This document shows, in pieces, positions 1 to 10,860 of a stretch of DNA of 64,000 nt (positions are counted from its first letter, which is position 1; each line of letters opens with the position of its first letter). Source of the stretch: Erythroxylum novogranatense (lineage: Eukaryota; Streptophyta; Magnoliopsida; Malpighiales; Erythroxylaceae); assembly GCA_029891385.1 (NCBI GenBank), contig CM057231.1, positions 19,809,300 through 19,873,299 on the forward strand, read 5' to 3'. The translations under genes and the position numbers were made by a program. Under the pieces are notes generated by a model that saw only the letters and a list, made by a program, of their open reading frames with translations, had not been told where the DNA came from and ran no database searches.

Positions 1-1276
1 CTAGGACATGTATGAATGTGTATGAATGGTATAAGAACTGATTTGTGTTATTTGGATGCTTGATGATGTGTTAAAGGCAATGGAAATGAGAGAAACAAAG
101 GTTAGACCAAATCTGGAAAATTAGGGTTTTTGATTGATTGTACTGTTTTATTCATAACTCATTGTATAGAAATGCAATTGAGGTGAGGTTTGTGGTCTCT
201 TAAACTTTGGGATGTTAGCTACATTTTTGTGTGAAATAGGTGTTGTCAAATTGTAACTCTAATAGGTTGAAATTTAGCATGGAAAGTTACTGTTTTATTG
301 CCTGTGAACAGTAACCGAAACCATACCCTATGAGCTTTGCTGATTTTCTAAATTAATTGGTAGGAACTAGGAAAAATGGTCTTCATGGAAGTTGAGGTAT
401 ATTGAGTTAACTTTCCATTGCCACTGATCTTGCTAATTTTCGAGTTGTATATTGGGAGATATGAACTGATTCCTATGGACTGGTTTTGGGCATGTTGATG
501 AAACCTAGCTTAAGTGTTGATTTTGTGAGCTTTCTGCTTTGGAGCAATTTTAGCAATTTTTGTGGACTGAATTGGTGTGAGTGATCTTCTGCAAAGTTGA
601 AGAGGAAGAAATTATCTTGAAAATGAGATATGGCATATAATTTTTAGAGGTCATAGTTGGGAGTTATGATTTTGCAAAAACTGATCCTGCATTAGGTTAG
701 GAATTGCTGATCATGGCAGTAACTTGCATGACAGTTTTGAAATTGTTAGAAATTAAATTGGAAATTCAGTTCTTCATGAAAATTGAAGTTTGAGAATTTA
801 TCTTTTCAGGGGTATAAAGTTCAGATTTTTCTGACTTGTGTACAGGGAGTTATGCTTGTTAAAAGTTTACTGCTCAAATTGAATGATTTCAGGGACAGCA
901 ACATTGAGTGAATTAATTGACTTGTGTAGAAATGGAATTTGATTTTGGGTTGTTCATGAAAGTTGTAGATGACATTGTGAACTTATTGAGCTTATTTATG
1001 TGGTAATTTTTGGCTGAAGAATCAGAGAGTTATGGAAATTTCAATGTACTGTTCTGTTTTAATGGGATTTGAGTAGGCAGTAGCTTTGAAGAGATTTTTG
1101 ACACCCTTAGGGGTAAAATTGATTTTTATGGTCTTCATGAGAATGGTAGAGCTTTTCATTATCTTTCCAACAAGCTATGGTTTGTATTTTTCTGATTTGT
1201 GTGCTAAGAATTATTGTTGTTGGAAATTCGGATGGTAATATGGAAAAAAAAAAGAGGGTAATAGAATTAAGGCCCG

Positions 1277-1354
1277 GTCACTAGGGCGACGCGTCGCCCT
1301 AGTGACGGGGCGTATAAGGCCGCGTCGCTAGGGCGACGCGTCGCCCTAGCGACG
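1277..1354. repeat. Two GC-rich perfect palindromes
   Basis: Positions 1277-1306 form a perfect 30-bp palindrome (core GGGCGACGCGTCGCCC) and 1323-1354 a perfect 32-bp palindrome with the same core. They lie in otherwise AT-rich LTR sequence. A decayed counterpart with CACTAGGGCGACG and its inverted copy is at 47053-47090 in the solo LTR. Each palindrome could form a hairpin or cruciform and is rich in CpG. Confidence 0.9.
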
Positions 1355-2288
1355 AAGCCATTTTGGTCAGCCCGCTGGTGCGTCGTCCCAATGAGGCTGA
1401 ACCTTTTATTTTATTTTTATTTTATTTTATTATTATGATGTTCTTATTATTTGATCATTTGTGATTTCATTTTGTCAATTTCTTTTCCGTCCGACATCCG
1501 ATTGACCTGATTCTTGAGGAATCGGATTAAGTAAAATATTTAATTTCATTTTGTGAGAAATTGGAAATTTTGGACGGAAATTGACGTGGCCCGAGTGGCG
1601 GAGCCTTTAATTCTTATTTTGTTTAATTGGGGACCTATAGAGATCCGAATTGCGCACCGTCGGTACCAATAGGTTTCTAATTTTAGGCGGATTTTATTAT
1701 GAGGAAATTTGGATTTAGGGCGGAAAATTCATGAACATGCATATTTCACCTCATGTGCACAAATTGCATCTGTAGTGACTCGTTCTTTCTCTGTTTCTTA
1801 TAGAGGCCCAGTGGGCGTCGTCGACCGACGGGCGGAAACTTCCGGCATTAGCTCGAAGTAATAGGTGAGTAACCTAGTTGGTTTCTCAACCTTATGTGTT
1901 TATTAATTATATGCATTGATTGCCGTGAGGATGCGAGGATGGATATATGTAATTGATTGTTTTGATTGATTTGGACCATGGGTGTTGAAATATTGGATTA
2001 TGATATTGAAGTGCAAATGAAAATAAGTGCGTGAGAATGCATTAGTAAATTGGATTGGAAATGTGATAGATTAGTAAATTGGATTGGAAATGTGATAGTG
2101 AAGCGAAAGGTAAATGCATGGAATGAATCTGGATGAAAGTCAAGAACATTGGAAAATGATCGGAAATAGTAATTAATTGGAATTGGAAATAGAAATGCGA
2201 TAATTGGATATTGGAAAATGACATGTGCATTCATGCATAGTAAATGATCGAGATAATGGCGATTTGTGACCGGTGTATACCGATTTGA

Positions 2289-2402
2289 GAGCTTTAAGCT
2301 CAACGCACGAGGCCTCGTGCCCAACGTATTCGAGCCTCGGCTCGATGATCGAGCTATGCCCAACGTTTGAGCTTTAAGCCCAATGTTTGAGCCAATGGCT
2401 CA
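2289..2402 (+). repeat. Cluster of short hairpins
   Basis: Consecutive short inverted repeats are separated mostly by CAACG or CCAACG. They are GAGCTT-T-AAGCTC (2289-2301), the perfect palindrome GCACGAGGCCTCGTGC (2305-2320), CGAGCC-TC-GGCTCG (2331-2344), TCGA-TGA-TCGA (2342-2352), a weaker one at 2366-2383, and TGAGCCA-A-TGGCTCA (2388-2402). The solo LTR keeps a decayed version at about 48068-48185. Confidence 0.75.
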
Positions 2403-2584
2403 GCGTATATGAGCTCGGTAGCACGGTCACAACAACGAAAGAAAATGGAAGAGTCACATACACACTGCATAAATGAATGTTTAATGTGAATTGTGTGAAA
2501 GGCTTATTGCCTTATAAAATGTGAAATTGAGTGCTGTGATTTCTTGTTTATGATATATATCTGATATTGTGTGATTGTGTGGAT

Positions 2585-2652
2585 ATGCATGAGTTGGGTG
2601 AACCATCGATGATGGTTTCTCACTGAGTTCGCAAACTCACCCAACATTGCAT
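2585..2652 (+). repeat. Likely three-way-junction structure
   Basis: The outer stem pairs ATGCA (2585-2589) and GTTGGGT (2593-2599) with ACCCAAC (2639-2645) and TGCAT (2648-2652). It encloses AACCATC-GAT-GATGGTT (2601-2617) and GAGTT-CGCA-AACTC (2625-2638). The arrangement recurs in the solo LTR (48365-48433) and on the minus strand in both family C LTRs (about 56985-57055 and 62575-62645). It lies directly before the candidate splice acceptor. Confidence 0.65.
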
Positions 2653-4022
2653 CTATTTTTCAGAAATGGAGAGTACCCGTTGGACACACGGAGTGCGATA
2701 TCTTGCTAGCAAGAGCAGTATCGGTCGGGATCGATTATCGCTTTATATCTGCATTAGTGTATTAATTTGGTATTTACTAGGCCCAATTGTTTACATGTAA
2801 TTGTATAGAGTGACTGAGCACTAATGAGTGCTAATAATGATTGAAATTGCTTTATCAGTGGAATGGTTTAATATTTGAAAATGTTTTGTTAAAATTGGGC
2901 CAAGTCAATGATTGCTTTGCGCACTCTACTGTTTTTGAAAGAAAAAGATAATGTCATGCGCACTCTAATGTTTTTGAACAAAGTAATAAAAAAATGTCAT
3001 ACGATTTTTGTTAATAGGGTAATGAATGTCCTAGTACGCCACCCTCGCGGGTCACGGGCTCGGATATCACCATGGATATCGGGTTCGGGTCTCGTCGGGA
3101 GTGGGGTGCTACACAATAGGTGGGTAACATTTTTATACTTGTCGTGTAGTGGGCAAATGCCCTATGTGTGCTATCTTTGTTAAATGGTGTGTATATTGAA
3201 AGTGTTTTCATTTGGTTTGCAAGAAAAAGAAAGGAACTATGATGATTTGATAGAATGAAAGAAGCATAAAATGCTATGCTTGTGCCTTAATGTGTGAGCA
3301 TAAATTGGTTGTGATTGGGCAAGAGAGAACCTAGTTCAATAGTCACGTGCACGTTGACCCCCCTAGCCTTTTCCCAGCTGCCCGCTTGAGGCCTACGAGA
3401 TCCGAAAATGGACTCGTCGTATTTACGGTAAACTTCGGTTTTCGTCGTGTTTATGGAACTCTCGAGCCAATTGTGTGCATATCATCATTTTTGAGTATAT
3501 GATGCATATTATGTGATTTAATTGATAGAAGATTCTATGTTATGCTTTAGGTGATGATTTTGGCTAATTTATGATTTATGTGATGAAGTTGAGTTATTTG
3601 TGCTTTATATGATAGACTGCAAATGTTTGGATTCTTTATGTGTTGTATGGCTCATTACTCGATGGCTATAGAGGTGTTAGCCACTGAGCTGTGTTTGCTC
3701 ACCCCATTCTCACTCCTTAGGTGCAAATTCTAGTTGATCATGGAACCTTGCAAGGCATCGGGCATAATTCCAAGAAACTTTAGGCACTTTTGTATTAAGT
3801 TAGTAACTAGCTTTCGGAATGGCTTTATAAGCATATTAAGCATTGAGAATCTCATATGTTGTATTTTGGTACTTGATTCATGATGGATATGATGAATATG
3901 CTGATATGTAATTAAAGCTATGATTGAACTCTTGAATGATTGATAAAGAGATGAGAGCTCTAGTACTCTCTTCTTCATGTGAACTTGTTGATTTGTGATC
4001 TGTGCTTGACCTTGAAAAGGGT

Positions 4023-4907
4023 ATATGCATGAGTCTTTAGATCATTGAGTTGTTGTTGGGTTTTGTCTTGGGATAGCTTGCTGGAATTTGCAAAGGTTTA
4101 TGAGTTGTGATAAGGAAAGATTTAGAGATAAGATTGGTAGTGATCTGAAAAATGTTCACTGAATATGCTTCAGTCTTTTAGCCATAACGTTTTCTCTAGT
4201 AATCCAAACGAGATGATTCTTGTTTTGTATTAAACTAGAGATATATGGCTACATTTTGTAAGAAGACATCGAATTTCAATTCTGTGTCTAAGAGTCTCGA
4301 ATATTGTCATGAAGTTAGGAATTGGGTGTAGTGTTGGTGCAGGAATGAAAGTCTTATCTTCTAACTTTAGGGGCGATTTTGGGATTGTTAAAGATAGATT
4401 TTGGCAAAATTCCCTTCTGGAAAGTTGTAGATATTTCTTTTATCTTTCTAACGGTATAAGAAGGGGAGACAATATGCATGAGTCTTTAGATCATTGAGTT
4501 GTTGTTAGGTTTTGTCTTGGGATAGCTTTCTGGAATTTGCAAAGGTTTATGAGTTGTGATAAGGAAAGATTTAGAGATAAGATTGGTAGTGATCTGAAAA
4601 ATGTTCACTGAATATGCTTCAGTCTTTTAGCCATAACGTTTTCTCTAGTAATCCAAACGAGATGATTCTTGTTTTGTATTAAACTAGAGATATATGGCTA
4701 CATTTTGTAAGAAGACATCGAATTTCAATTCTGTCTAAGAGTCTCGAATATTGTCATGAAGTTAGGAATTGGGTGCAGTGTTGGTGCAGGAATGAAAGTC
4801 TTATCTTATGACTTTAGGGGCGATTTTGGGATTGTTAAAGATAGATTTTGGCAAAATTTTCTTCTGGAAAGTTGTATATATTTCTTTTATCTTTCCAACG
4901 GTATAAG
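4023..4907 (+). repeat. 449-bp tandem duplication
   Basis: Positions 4023-4471 repeat almost exactly as 4472-4907, both starting ATATGCATGAGTC and including AACGTTTTCTCTAG. Differences are a few substitutions and a 2-bp indel. The duplication lies within the family X LTR and explains the two similar short reading frames there, which are not genes. Confidence 0.9.
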
Positions 4908-4999
4908 GTTTGTAAATTTTGGACATCTGAGTGAGAAGTTATGCATCTTCGAAGTAGGGACGTTCTGGAGAAAAAGGTCAGACGAAGTTAATCTTCATC

Positions 5000-5110
5000 T
5001 TCGTCTGTGATGACGTCATCATAGATGAATTTTCGTCTGTGATGATGTCATCTTCTTCTGTGATGGCGTCATCACAGACGAATCTTCGTCTGTGCTGACG
5101 TCATTGTCAT
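5000..5110. repeat. Repeats carrying TGACGTCA-type palindromes
   Basis: A degenerate repeat rich in TTCGTCTGTGATG holds TGACGTCA at 5011-5018 and 5096-5103, with the variants TGATGTCA (5043-5050) and TGGCGTCA (5064-5071). TGACG-type sites are known binding sites of plant TGA/bZIP factors. A regulatory role here is only inferred. Confidence 0.65.
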
Positions 5111-5696
5111 CAGCATCGTCTGCTTTTGTTTTGGCCCCTCTTCCTTCTTTTGGCCATAACTTTTTGCATAGACCTCCGATTTAGCCGATTTTTGAAGCGT
5201 TGGATTCATAAGAAAATTTTCTATCTTTTTATACCTGATTGGTCAGTATTGCTTTTAATTTGAAACAAAGTATGACGATCGGTTGTCAAAGTCTGAATAT
5301 ACTTCACTAATTTTAAAATATCTTGAGCTATAGAGCTCCGATTGAGGCGATTCTTGTTTTAAATTAAACTAGAGATATAAATCTACATGTTTTATGAAGG
5401 AACCGATCAGAAATTTAGCCTCTAATGCTTTCAAATTCTGACATGAAGTCGGTGGAATGTCAATTTTGACTGTTTTCTTTAGATAGTATTTTGAGCATAA
5501 CTTCTTCATTTCTAATCCGAATTGAGCGTTTTCAGTGGCGTTAGAATCGTCAGATCATGAGGAACAAATGTCCTTTAGAAGTCGATCTGAGTTTCCTTTT
5601 AGAGGTTATCCCAAATTGTGGTCAGTGTGTGGTCGGTTTTGGGTCTTCTACGTTTGTGTGCTCCCGAATGTTGGGCCTCGGAGGCGGGGTCCAACA

Positions 5697-6177
5697 GCCC
5701 AGTATTAGGATCATACATGGGCATATATGATTGTTAAGAGTTTTGAATCGATTTGATGAAATTAGTAAGAATGAGAACATGAAGTGATTGTACCAAAATG
5801 ATTGTTTGATTTGGGTGTCAAGAATATGGATTTGACTATGATTTTGTGAGATGAAAGAAGGGATATGTGAAAGATGAGCTTGAGGATAAGAATATATGTA
5901 TAGAGGTACAAACGATTGTTTTTGACTGATGATGTGGTCCATATTAAGGTTATTAAGAATTGGACCATTGATTTGTGTAAATATGATAAGAAATAATGAT
6001 TTGATATGTTGGAGGTATATTTGATATAAGAAGAGAGAAATTGTGTAAAGATTGAGAAATATGTATAATGAGAAAATTAGATAAGAAAGTAAGTGATTAT
6101 GGTCATTTAGATGCAAGCACTTAATGATTTCTTAAGTTAGAATTTCAAGGTCGAAATTCTTTTAAGAGGAGGAGAAA
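5697..6177 (+). mobile_element. Family B (+) internal remnant
   Basis: GCCCAGTATTAGGATCATAC matches the sequence that directly follows the tRNA-Met primer site in the minus-strand family B element (GCCCAGTAATATGATC there), but the TGGTATCAGA part is missing at the 5697 junction. The stretch is noncoding and shorter than the 815-bp internal region of its relative. It ends in a polypurine tract and the 3' LTR. Confidence 0.75.
6140..6177 (+). other. PPT and adjacent hairpin, family B (+)
   Basis: A decayed inverted repeat, GAATTTCAAGGTCGAAATTC, is followed by the purine-rich AAGAGGAGGAGAAA that directly precedes the LTR. The intact form is in the minus-strand copy at 42246-42283. Confidence 0.75.
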
Positions 6178-9045
6178 TATTGGACCCGATCTTTTAGTAA
6201 AATTAGAAATAATAAAAATATGAAATAAGTATGTTTGAATATGAATTATGAAATAGCTATGTTTATGTTTTAAAAAAAATTGATGAGAAAAAGAATTGAT
6301 GGATTTTGATGACTTTGAGATTTGAATAGATTTGTATGGATTATACAAGTTTAAGTGAATGAGTGGATTGAAAATTTAGTTGAAAATCAAGAAAGAAAGA
6401 GAAAAGTGTGAGAATATGAAAATTAAAAGTTTGACTTTTGGCCATAGAGAGTTGACTTTTTATTTAGGCGAATTTGAGAAAATGATCAACATGAAACTTG
6501 TAGCTTATGTTGAGAGCTTTCTGTCTCCATAAAGTTTGATATTTTTCGATATCGAGTAAAAGTTATAGTCTGTCAAAGTTAAGGTTATTTTCGTTGACTT
6601 TGAAAATGTTCTTCGTATGGAAATTATACATCTTTGTGCTTTGAGGTAAATCATTGGATTGATGTGATATGAATTGGAGTAAATGGTCTACATGAAAGTT
6701 GTAGCTTATATTCCCAAATTTTTATCGCCATAAAGTATGCAATTTTTCGATATCAGGGCTAGGAGTTATGATCGACTAAATTTTGGAAGTTGTTTAGGAA
6801 GAGATGCTTAGGATAGAAACTTTGAGTGGATTTTTGACTCCCTTAGAGAACAAATTGGTTTTTCTGTCCTGCATGGAAGTTGTAGAGCTTCCTTTAAGCT
6901 TTCTTTTGATACCAAATTTGTCAAATTTGGAGTTCAGAATCAATAGTTATGAATTTTGAAAAAAATTATGTTCTATGATGTCGTTTCTGCTTGCTTGACA
7001 TTTTGCTTCTTCCTTCCAAATCCGACCCTTTTGCAACTTTTTACTTATATCTTTTCCGTCTGACATCCGATTGACATGGTTTTCAAAGCGTTGGATTTCT
7101 AAGACAATTAGCTACATTCTCAGGAGAAATTTGTATTTTTATGAGATTAAATTAAGGATGATGAATTTAATCAAAGTGAGTTGGGAAATTTTTCGAACAT
7201 AGTTCAGTATTTTGAGAAATTCTTAATCTGTGGTGATCCGATTGAAGTGATTCTTAAGACAAAATAAAATTAAGACATGGGGTACAAGTTATACGAAGAA
7301 AGTGAATGACAATTTAGCCCCTAAGACTTTCAATTTCTGAATGGAAGTTCGGATTTGTGTTCAGTCTGGAATTAGTAAAGATCTGAAAGTATTTTTGGCC
7401 ATAACTTTTGCTCTAGTAATCCAAATGAGGTGATTCTTTCTTTGGATTAAACTAGAGAAGTAGAGTTACAATTGTTATGAAGAAATCGAGTTTTAATTTT
7501 TTCTTTAAGAATGTCAATTTTAGGATGGAAATAATGTGCTGGAAAATGCGTTAGCATAAGACAAGTTTGAAATATATTGAGCATAACTTTTGATGTAGTG
7601 CTCCAAATTAAATGATTTTTGTGTCATTATGAAATTAAGACAATAAGGAACAATTCTCTAGAAGGAAGTGTTGGCAAATTTCTTCAATTTGATGATTAGA
7701 AAATTGTATTAAAGTAGCATGAAGTAAAATGAATGTTAGGGGCATATTGGGAAATCCACTTAAAGAGGTAAGTTATAAGGCATAGATGGAGGGACAAAAG
7801 GGTCATTTGACCCTTATTTAATGACATGGCACGTATAAGGCAAGGGGATGTCGTTTGGAGAAGTAGAAGCACGATGATGAGAGGAAAAAAAAAGAATAAG
7901 AAGAGAGAAAGGAGAAAGATGGGTTCGGTGAAGGAGAAAGGAGAAGGGAAGGAGAAACGATGGCTAGGGTTTCAATTTTGGGTCTTTCAAGCATTAGTTT
8001 TTGAGTTGATCCAAGGGAAAAAGAAGGGAAGGTGATGAAAGCTTGCTATAGAAGCAAAAAAATTTCGAAAATGGTGGAGAAATGAGGGAATTTTCATTTG
8101 GAGGAAAGAAGGAAGAAATGGAAAAAGTGATGCCTTAGACAAGTTGCTAGTATGGAAATAAGGTGAGTAATGTATTTATATTTTGAATTATAAGTAAATT
8201 GTGTGTTTTAGAAAATTCAAGAAAGGGAAAAATGTTATAATTTATTGTTTTCGATTGTTTTAAATAAATTGAGTTGGAATATGATTTTCAAATCTTTTTA
8301 ATAAATTGCAATATTTATGGAACTCGTCATTATTCGATTGTTGTGAACAAATTTGAGAAATTAATGTTTACATTGTTTTGAATGAAAGGAATTTTAATTG
8401 ATTTATGATTGAAAGATATGTTTATAGTTTGAATTATAAGTTATTTATGTGTTTTGAAAAGCAAGATGCAAAATATTTATAAATTATTGTTTATGTTAAG
8501 GTTTGAAAATTTTGATTTTCAAATGATTAAATTCATTGTTTTTGGAATGGTTGATTGAATTCATTGAATTTGATTGATTGAAAATTTTACTACATTTGTT
8601 TGGGATGATTTGATAAAATCGATCCAATTGTTACTTTCTTAGTTTTGAACGATGCATTATTTGATATGGAGATTTAAAAATCCTTTGGATTTGAATGTGT
8701 GCATGATGGTTATGTGAATTAGCAATTGTGGGAACTATGAATTGAATGTGTTTGATTTATGATTGAAATGTAATATGCGAATTTTTGTGACTATGTGTTT
8801 GAACGATTTCGACCATGTGATGTGCATTTTGTAAATGTTAAGGTGTCTAGTATGATACAATATGACAAATTGAGTTTTAGAAATGTGCCTTCGGGCAATC
8901 TGATTTTCCAGCATGAATATGTGATATGTGGGTTTGGTTAGGTCCCTTAAGATTGAGTCAGTGCACTGTCTCATTTTTAAAAGCCTTCTCTCGACTGCCT
9001 GCTAGTGGCATTGGAGTTTCGATATCGGACTCCCATAAGTCACGG

Positions 9046-9123
9046 CTACACCAGACTGCGATGCGGAAAGGTGTAGTACATTCCGTTCACGGCTGCACAG
9101 GACCGCTATGCGGGAATGTGCAG
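9046..9123 (+). repeat. Twin hairpins with compensatory changes
   Basis: Hairpin 1 (9046-9076) is CTACACC-aga-CTGC-gat-GCGG-aaa-GGTGTAG. Hairpin 2 (9093-9123) is CTGCACA-gga-CCGC-tat-GCGG-gaa-TGTGCAG. Each is preceded by CACGG and followed by TAC. The outer stems differ at two pairs and remain complementary. Minus-strand relatives at 39254-39331 and 44399-44429 add a third stem version, CTACACT/AGTGTAG. Confidence 0.85.
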
Positions 9124-9233
9124 TACGTTATATTTTGGACCGACCCAAACCATTGATATGTTATGTGATTTTCATTTTGTTTATATTGGTGATGCATTCA
9201 TGTGTTACACTGATCGTGATTTGTGAAGATTTA

Positions 9234-10860
9234 TGATAAGTGCATATTTGTCTAATATTTATGTTTTAATTATTCCTTTTTATTCCTCTTGTTGATGCAA
9301 TTATTGGGACTTAATTTGATTTAATATTTTCTTGTAGGGAATTATAATTTTTGCATGATGTGGAGAATTAAAGGAAATCACACAACAGTAGGAGAGCAAG
9401 AGAACAGAAGCTGGCGTTTTAGTAGCAAACAATGCATAGGTGGAGCAGCCGTGTATGGAGAAGTAGCGTGAACCAAAGAGTGCAAGGAATTTAAGGAGGG
9501 TTTTGCTAACTTAATGGTCACATCATCACTAAAGACAAAAGGGCAATTAATGGGCCTAAAAATTAACGCAACTATGGGAAAAGAAAAGGAGGGCTCTTAA
9601 TTGACAACAATCACGCAATAGTGTGGAGAGGGCTGACGTGGATGGAAAGAAAAACAAGGAAGGGCTCTTAATTGAGAAGAAGGCAGCAAGGATTCAGGCT
9701 AGAAGAGAGGCCCACACAAGTGAGGAAGGAGACAAAAAACCTAGGGAAGCGTGGAGACAAAAAAAGGAAGAGGCAACAGCCGGGAAAAACACGAGGCAAT
9801 TCTGTGGACGGGACTTTGAAGGAGCAGGCACGCAGCACAAGATTCAGGGGAATTACAAGCAATCCACAGTGACAATACAAGAAGAAGGGTCGTACGTTGG
9901 CTGGAGCAAGATAGGCAGAAACGACAGCAGCGTGACTTGGAGAGATTTTCTAGTTTTCCTTCTTTTCTTTATTATTTAGACTATGCTAAACAAGAATCTT
10001 GTTTTGTTTAATTTCGTTATGAGTAGCTAAAATTTTTTAGTCGGGGAATTCCAATTGTTATGCTTTGACTCGTGAGACCTATTATTCTGATTATTTGATT
10101 TATAATATTTGTACTGTTTCCGTTTTACTGTCATTGTTTATTAATTGATTCTGCGATTAGGGCCCGATTGTAGAATTAGTTAATTAACATATCGCCAACT
10201 GATTTACTTGGTGGTGTTAACTGGGTGATTAGTGTTTGTGGCAATTGGCACTAGGACATATTACTTGTCTGATTTTGTGTTGAGAAACTTGCGATCTAAT
10301 TAGATGAAGCATGAGTCGGTCGTGTAGTCGATTAGGGTTAGTGTTTCTTTGGAGTTTAATGCTGTTAATTAATTGAATCTCGGAGAGAGTCTCGAAGGGG
10401 TTATTAGTTAATTAAAGGACAGTTTAAAGGAGTCTCTTTGACTATTCTAAAATTTAGAAGAAGCGAGGGAGCCAGAGGTAGTTGGTAACCATAGCTAACC
10501 TATTATTAAACCAAAGAAAATATTTGAGTTGATGATCGAGGTCTATGCATAATAATTAGGAATTTCCTGGCTAGTTGTCGTTATTTGAGTTAATCAATTT
10601 TATCTGTGTTCTTTGCTAGTTTAATCATAGTTGTTATTTTATTTGATATCAATTGCGTTAATCATTTATTAGTGGTTAGTTTAATTAGTAGTTTTAGCAG
10701 AAAACTCCAAAACCCCCTTTTTATTAATTTCATTCGTTCTTTGGCATTTGAATAGAATCAATTTATTCCATTATCTGTGGATCGACCTCATTTACCACTG
10801 TGCGCAATTTATTTTCGTTTGGTGTTTGGGAATTACTTTTGGTGGATTCGACACCCATCA
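9234..10860 (+). mobile_element. Solo LTR, unclassified gypsy type
   Basis: The 1627-bp unit starts TGATAAGTGC, ends CGACACCCATCA and is flanked by ATTTA on both sides (9229-9233 and 10861-10865). Family B LTR sequence continues on either side. It has LTR-like TG...CA ends, no credible gene, and no internal region, so a solo LTR is the simplest reading. The short reading frames near 9623-9979 use purine-rich sequence and match no protein I recognise. Confidence 0.8.

Larger units (their letters stand above)
1865..2663 (+). other. Candidate spliced interval inside the family A LTR
   Basis: The left edge ATAG/GTGAGTAACC is close to the plant U1 donor consensus. The right edge is a pyrimidine-rich run ending TATTTTTCAG at 2663. 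The same pair of edges, 800 nt apart, occurs in the solo LTR (47642-48441), and equivalents occur in families B, C and X. No transcript evidence is available. Splicing inside an LTR would have to make a subgenomic RNA, because genomic RNA must keep the LTR sequence. This is an inference. Confidence 0.4.
1..3113 (+). mobile_element. Family A long LTR, right part (left end outside window)
   Basis: The sequence aligns almost throughout with 45783-48847, the right part of the complete solo LTR at 44677-48847, and ends in the same GTGGGGTGCTACA. The next five bases, CAATA (3114-3118), are the presumed target duplication; its partner lies left of the window. No gag or pol is present. The LTR holds two GC-rich palindromes, a splice-donor-like site, a hairpin cluster and a three-way-junction motif. 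It could be a solo LTR or the LTR of a longer element. It appears to be inserted in the family X LTR that resumes at 3114. Confidence 0.85.
3114..5696 (+). mobile_element. Family X long LTR, right part
   Basis: This stretch between the family A LTR end and 5696 is noncoding. It has the look of a gypsy long LTR: a donor-like ATAG/GTGGGTAAC at 3119/3120, the hairpin GAGC...GCTC followed by ACCCC at 3686-3705, and an acceptor-like CACTCCTTAG ending at 3720. It ends GGCGGGGTCCAACA. The next five bases GCCCA match the point in the family B primer site where the host sequence resumes, so a GCCCA target duplication is inferred. The left end is outside the window. Confidence 0.6.

Noticed and set aside
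5622..6116. 164-codon minus-strand frame
   Set aside because: It covers the end of family X and the internal remnant of family B, crossing an inferred insertion junction, and shows no recognisable domain.
9623..9979. 118-codon charged frame within the 1627-bp solo LTR
   Set aside because: Composition is driven by purine-rich LTR sequence; overlapping frames of similar length exist and no protein family is recognised.
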